A DNA stretch of 8,518 nucleotides, from positions 1-8,518 of the forward strand of contig NZ_JACIYL010000115.1 in assembly GCF_014359955.1 (NCBI RefSeq). The letters are read 5' to 3'. Shown one piece after another: positions 6,689 through 8,518 of the stretch. Position 1 is the stretch's first letter; every line of letters begins with the position of its first letter. Position numbers and translations under genes: made by a program. The DNA comes from Thermogutta sp. Its GTDB lineage: Bacteria; Planctomycetota; Planctomycetia; Pirellulales; Thermoguttaceae. Below the pieces are notes generated by a model. That model was not told the DNA's origin. It did no database searches and worked only from the letters and a program-made list of their open reading frames with translations.

Positions 6689-8509
6689 ATGCATTCCAGC
6701 GCAGTGAGTGAAGCAACCAGCCAGAACGCAGTACCAATGGTCAGAATTGCCATCAACGACCACGAGATGGATGTGCCGGAAGGCACGACGATCCTTTGTG
6801 CCGCCAAGAAGGCCGGAATCCGGATCCCCACGCTCTGTTTCGTGGAAAGTCTCAAACCCGTGGGAGCTTGCCGGGTCTGCGTGGTGGAAGTGGAGGGAGT
6901 CCGCAACCTGGTGGCTTCCTGCGCAACCCGGGTTTGGGAAGGAATGCGCATTTACACCAATACATCCCGGGTTCGTCGAGCACGGACCGCCGTGGTGGAA
7001 TTGCTTCTTTCGGAACACAACGGAGAGTGCCAGACGTGCGATCGCAACGGAAACTGTGAGCTGCAATCCCTTGCCGCCGAGTTGGGGATTCGGGAGATCA
7101 GCTACCGCGGCGAACGGGCACGCAAACGGTTGGATGTCTCAACACCGGCTCTTGTACGAGACAGTGGCAAGTGTATCAAGTGTCGCCGGTGTGTCAGCGT
7201 GTGCAATGAAATTCAGAATGTGGGCGCGCTCTTCCCGCAATTCCGCGGATTTCACACCGTCATCGGTCCCGCGCTGGGGCGGGATCTGGCCACGGTGGCC
7301 TGTGTGCAATGCGGACAATGCGCGGCAATCTGCCCGGTCGGCGCGATTTCCGAACGCGACCACGTGGAAATGGTTTGGGCTGCGCTGGACAACCCCGATA
7401 ACTTCGTGATCGTGCAGACGGCTCCTGCCATTCGCGCTGCATTGGGGGAGTGCTTTGGCTATCCGCCCGGCACTCTTGTCACGGGCAAGATGGTGGCGGC
7501 CCTGCGGCGTCTCGGATTCGATGCGGTGTTTGACACCGACTTTGCCGCCGATCTCACCATCATGGAGGAGGGAACCGAGTTTCTCACGCGGCTGCGGAAA
7601 AAGTTTGTCGAAGGCGTGGATGCGCCACTTCCCATGTTCACGAGTTGTTCCCCAGGATGGATCCAGTACATGGAGTTTTTCCACCACGAACTTCTGGGGA
7701 ATCTATCGACCTGCAAATCGCCGCAACAGATGTTTGGCGCCCTGGCCAAAACGTATTACGCGAACAAACTGGGCAAGCGGCCGGACGACATCTTCGTCGT
7801 TTCCGTCATGCCCTGCACGGCCAAGAAGTTTGAGGCCGCCCGGCCAGAAATGACGGCCAGCGGTACCCGCGATGTGGATGCCGTCCTGACCACCCGGGAA
7901 CTGACGAGAATGATCCGTGTGGCGGGTATCGACTTCGTTTCCCTCCCCGATGAACAGATGGATGCTCCGATGGGCCTTTCCAGCGGTGCCGGCGATATTT
8001 TCGGACATACCGGTGGAGTCATGGAAGCCGCCTTGCGAACGGTTTACGAATTGATCACCGGCCGCGAGCTTCCCACACCCGACCTTCACGTTCCCAATCT
8101 GGCTGGACTGGAGGGAATCAAGGAAGCAGAGATCCCACTCACGCAGCTCAAGCCGGAGTGGAGCTTTCTCAAAGGAATCACTCTCCGCGTCGCTGTGGCT
8201 CACGGTCTGGCCAACGCGGAACGGTTAATCCGGGCGATCGAGAAGGGGGAAAGGGAATATCACTTTGTGGAGGTGATGGCGTGCCCCGGCGGCTGCATCG
8301 GCGGTGGCGGTCAGCCCCGTTACACGGACAACCGTGTGCGCCTTGCCCGCATCGCCGCACTCAAGAAAGAGGATGAACGCAAGGCCATTCGCAAGTCCCA
8401 TCTGAACCCGCAGATTCAGCAACTCTATGCGGAGTTTCTGGGACAACCGTTGGGCGAAATGTCTCACCGCCTGCTCCATACCCACTATTTCATGCGCGAA
8501 GCGAACTGA
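6689..8509 (+). CDS. hydA: [FeFe]-hydrogenase catalytic subunit HydA, M3-type with NuoG-like N-terminus
   Basis: This 606-residue enzyme catalyses reversible 2H+ + 2e- to H2 at an H-cluster. The N-terminal ferredoxin domain has [2Fe-2S] ligands C50, C61, C64, C78. Next is the His-ligated cluster (H110, C114, C117, C123), then two [4Fe-4S] clusters (C162, C165, C168, C172; C205, C208, C211, C215). The H domain shows L1 T-S-C-S-P-G-W (318-324), L2 M-P-C-T-A-K-K-F-E (374-382, C376) and L3 E-V-M-A-C-P-G-G-C-I-G-G-G-G-Q-P (528-543, C532, C536). A small-subunit-like domain closes the protein (about 570-600). L1 is odd: the second of the two usual Cys is Ser321. ATG 6689 has AGGA six bases upstream; no earlier in-frame start exists after the TGA at 6659, and ATG 6737 lacks a site. 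It lies 27 bases after hydB, so is co-transcribed. No Tat or Sec signal is seen, so it is cytoplasmic. Activity needs HydE, HydF and HydG, not seen here. Confidence 0.95.
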   Translation: MHSSAVSEATSQNAVPMVRIAINDHEMDVPEGTTILCAAKKAGIRIPTLCFVESLKPVGACRVCVVEVEGVRNLVASCATRVWEGMRIYTNTSRVRRARTAVVELLLSEHNGECQTCDRNGNCELQSLAAELGIREISYRGERARKRLDVSTPALVRDSGKCIKCRRCVSVCNEIQNVGALFPQFRGFHTVIGPALGRDLATVACVQCGQCAAICPVGAISERDHVEMVWAALDNPDNFVIVQTAPAIRAALGECFGYPPGTLVTGKMVAALRRLGFDAVFDTDFAADLTIMEEGTEFLTRLRKKFVEGVDAPLPMFTSCSPGWIQYMEFFHHELLGNLSTCKSPQQMFGALAKTYYANKLGKRPDDIFVVSVMPCTAKKFEAARPEMTASGTRDVDAVLTTRELTRMIRVAGIDFVSLPDEQMDAPMGLSSGAGDIFGHTGGVMEAALRTVYELITGRELPTPDLHVPNLAGLEGIKEAEIPLTQLKPEWSFLKGITLRVAVAHGLANAERLIRAIEKGEREYHFVEVMACPGGCIGGGGQPRYTDNRVRLARIAALKKEDERKAIRKSHLNPQIQQLYAEFLGQPLGEMSHRLLHTHYFMREAN

Positions 8510-8518
8510 ATTCGGCGG

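Overview
The window holds five genes from a moderately GC-rich bacterium. The main item is an operon on the + strand, in the order hydC-hydB-hydA (about 2769 to 8509), for a multi-subunit, nucleotide-linked [FeFe]-hydrogenase. An anaerobic or facultative, fermentative bacterium fits. Planctomycetota would suit the mix of genes (orphan CheX, enolase-superfamily enzyme, large [FeFe]-hydrogenase), but that is a guess from general knowledge; nothing here fixes the phylum.

Layout. Positions 1-341 hold no convincing complete gene but contain strong overlapping inverted repeats. A CheX-type (CheC/CheX/FliY family) gene follows at 342-854 (+). After a 108-base convergent gap with a short hairpin comes an enolase-superfamily (mandelate racemase / muconate lactonizing type) gene at 963-2333 on the - strand. 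The 435-base divergent gap at 2334-2768 carries three back-to-back hairpins on the enolase side and an AT-richer stretch on the hydrogenase side.

The hydrogenase operon encodes a NuoE-like [2Fe-2S] thioredoxin-fold subunit (HydC). Next is a very long HydB in which a NuoF-type NADH/FMN module is fused in frame to a glutamate-synthase-small-subunit/NfnB-type FAD/NAD(P)H module. Last is an M3-type catalytic subunit (HydA) with a NuoG-like N-terminal iron-sulfur array and the three H-cluster motifs. Electrons would run between H2 at the H-cluster, the chain of Fe-S centres, the FMN/NADH site and probably the second FAD/NAD(P)H site. The complex may therefore couple H2 to both NADH and a second pyridine nucleotide pool. 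No H-cluster maturase genes (hydE, hydF, hydG) are in view; the window ends 9 bases after hydA.

The points most worth a second look are the NuoF-GltD fusion, which replaces the usual C-terminal ferredoxin domain of HydB, and the L1 motif of HydA, which reads T-S-C-S-P-G-W instead of the prototypical T-S-C-C-P-x-W and is accompanied by a Cys in the nearby L-S-T-C-K-S-P segment.
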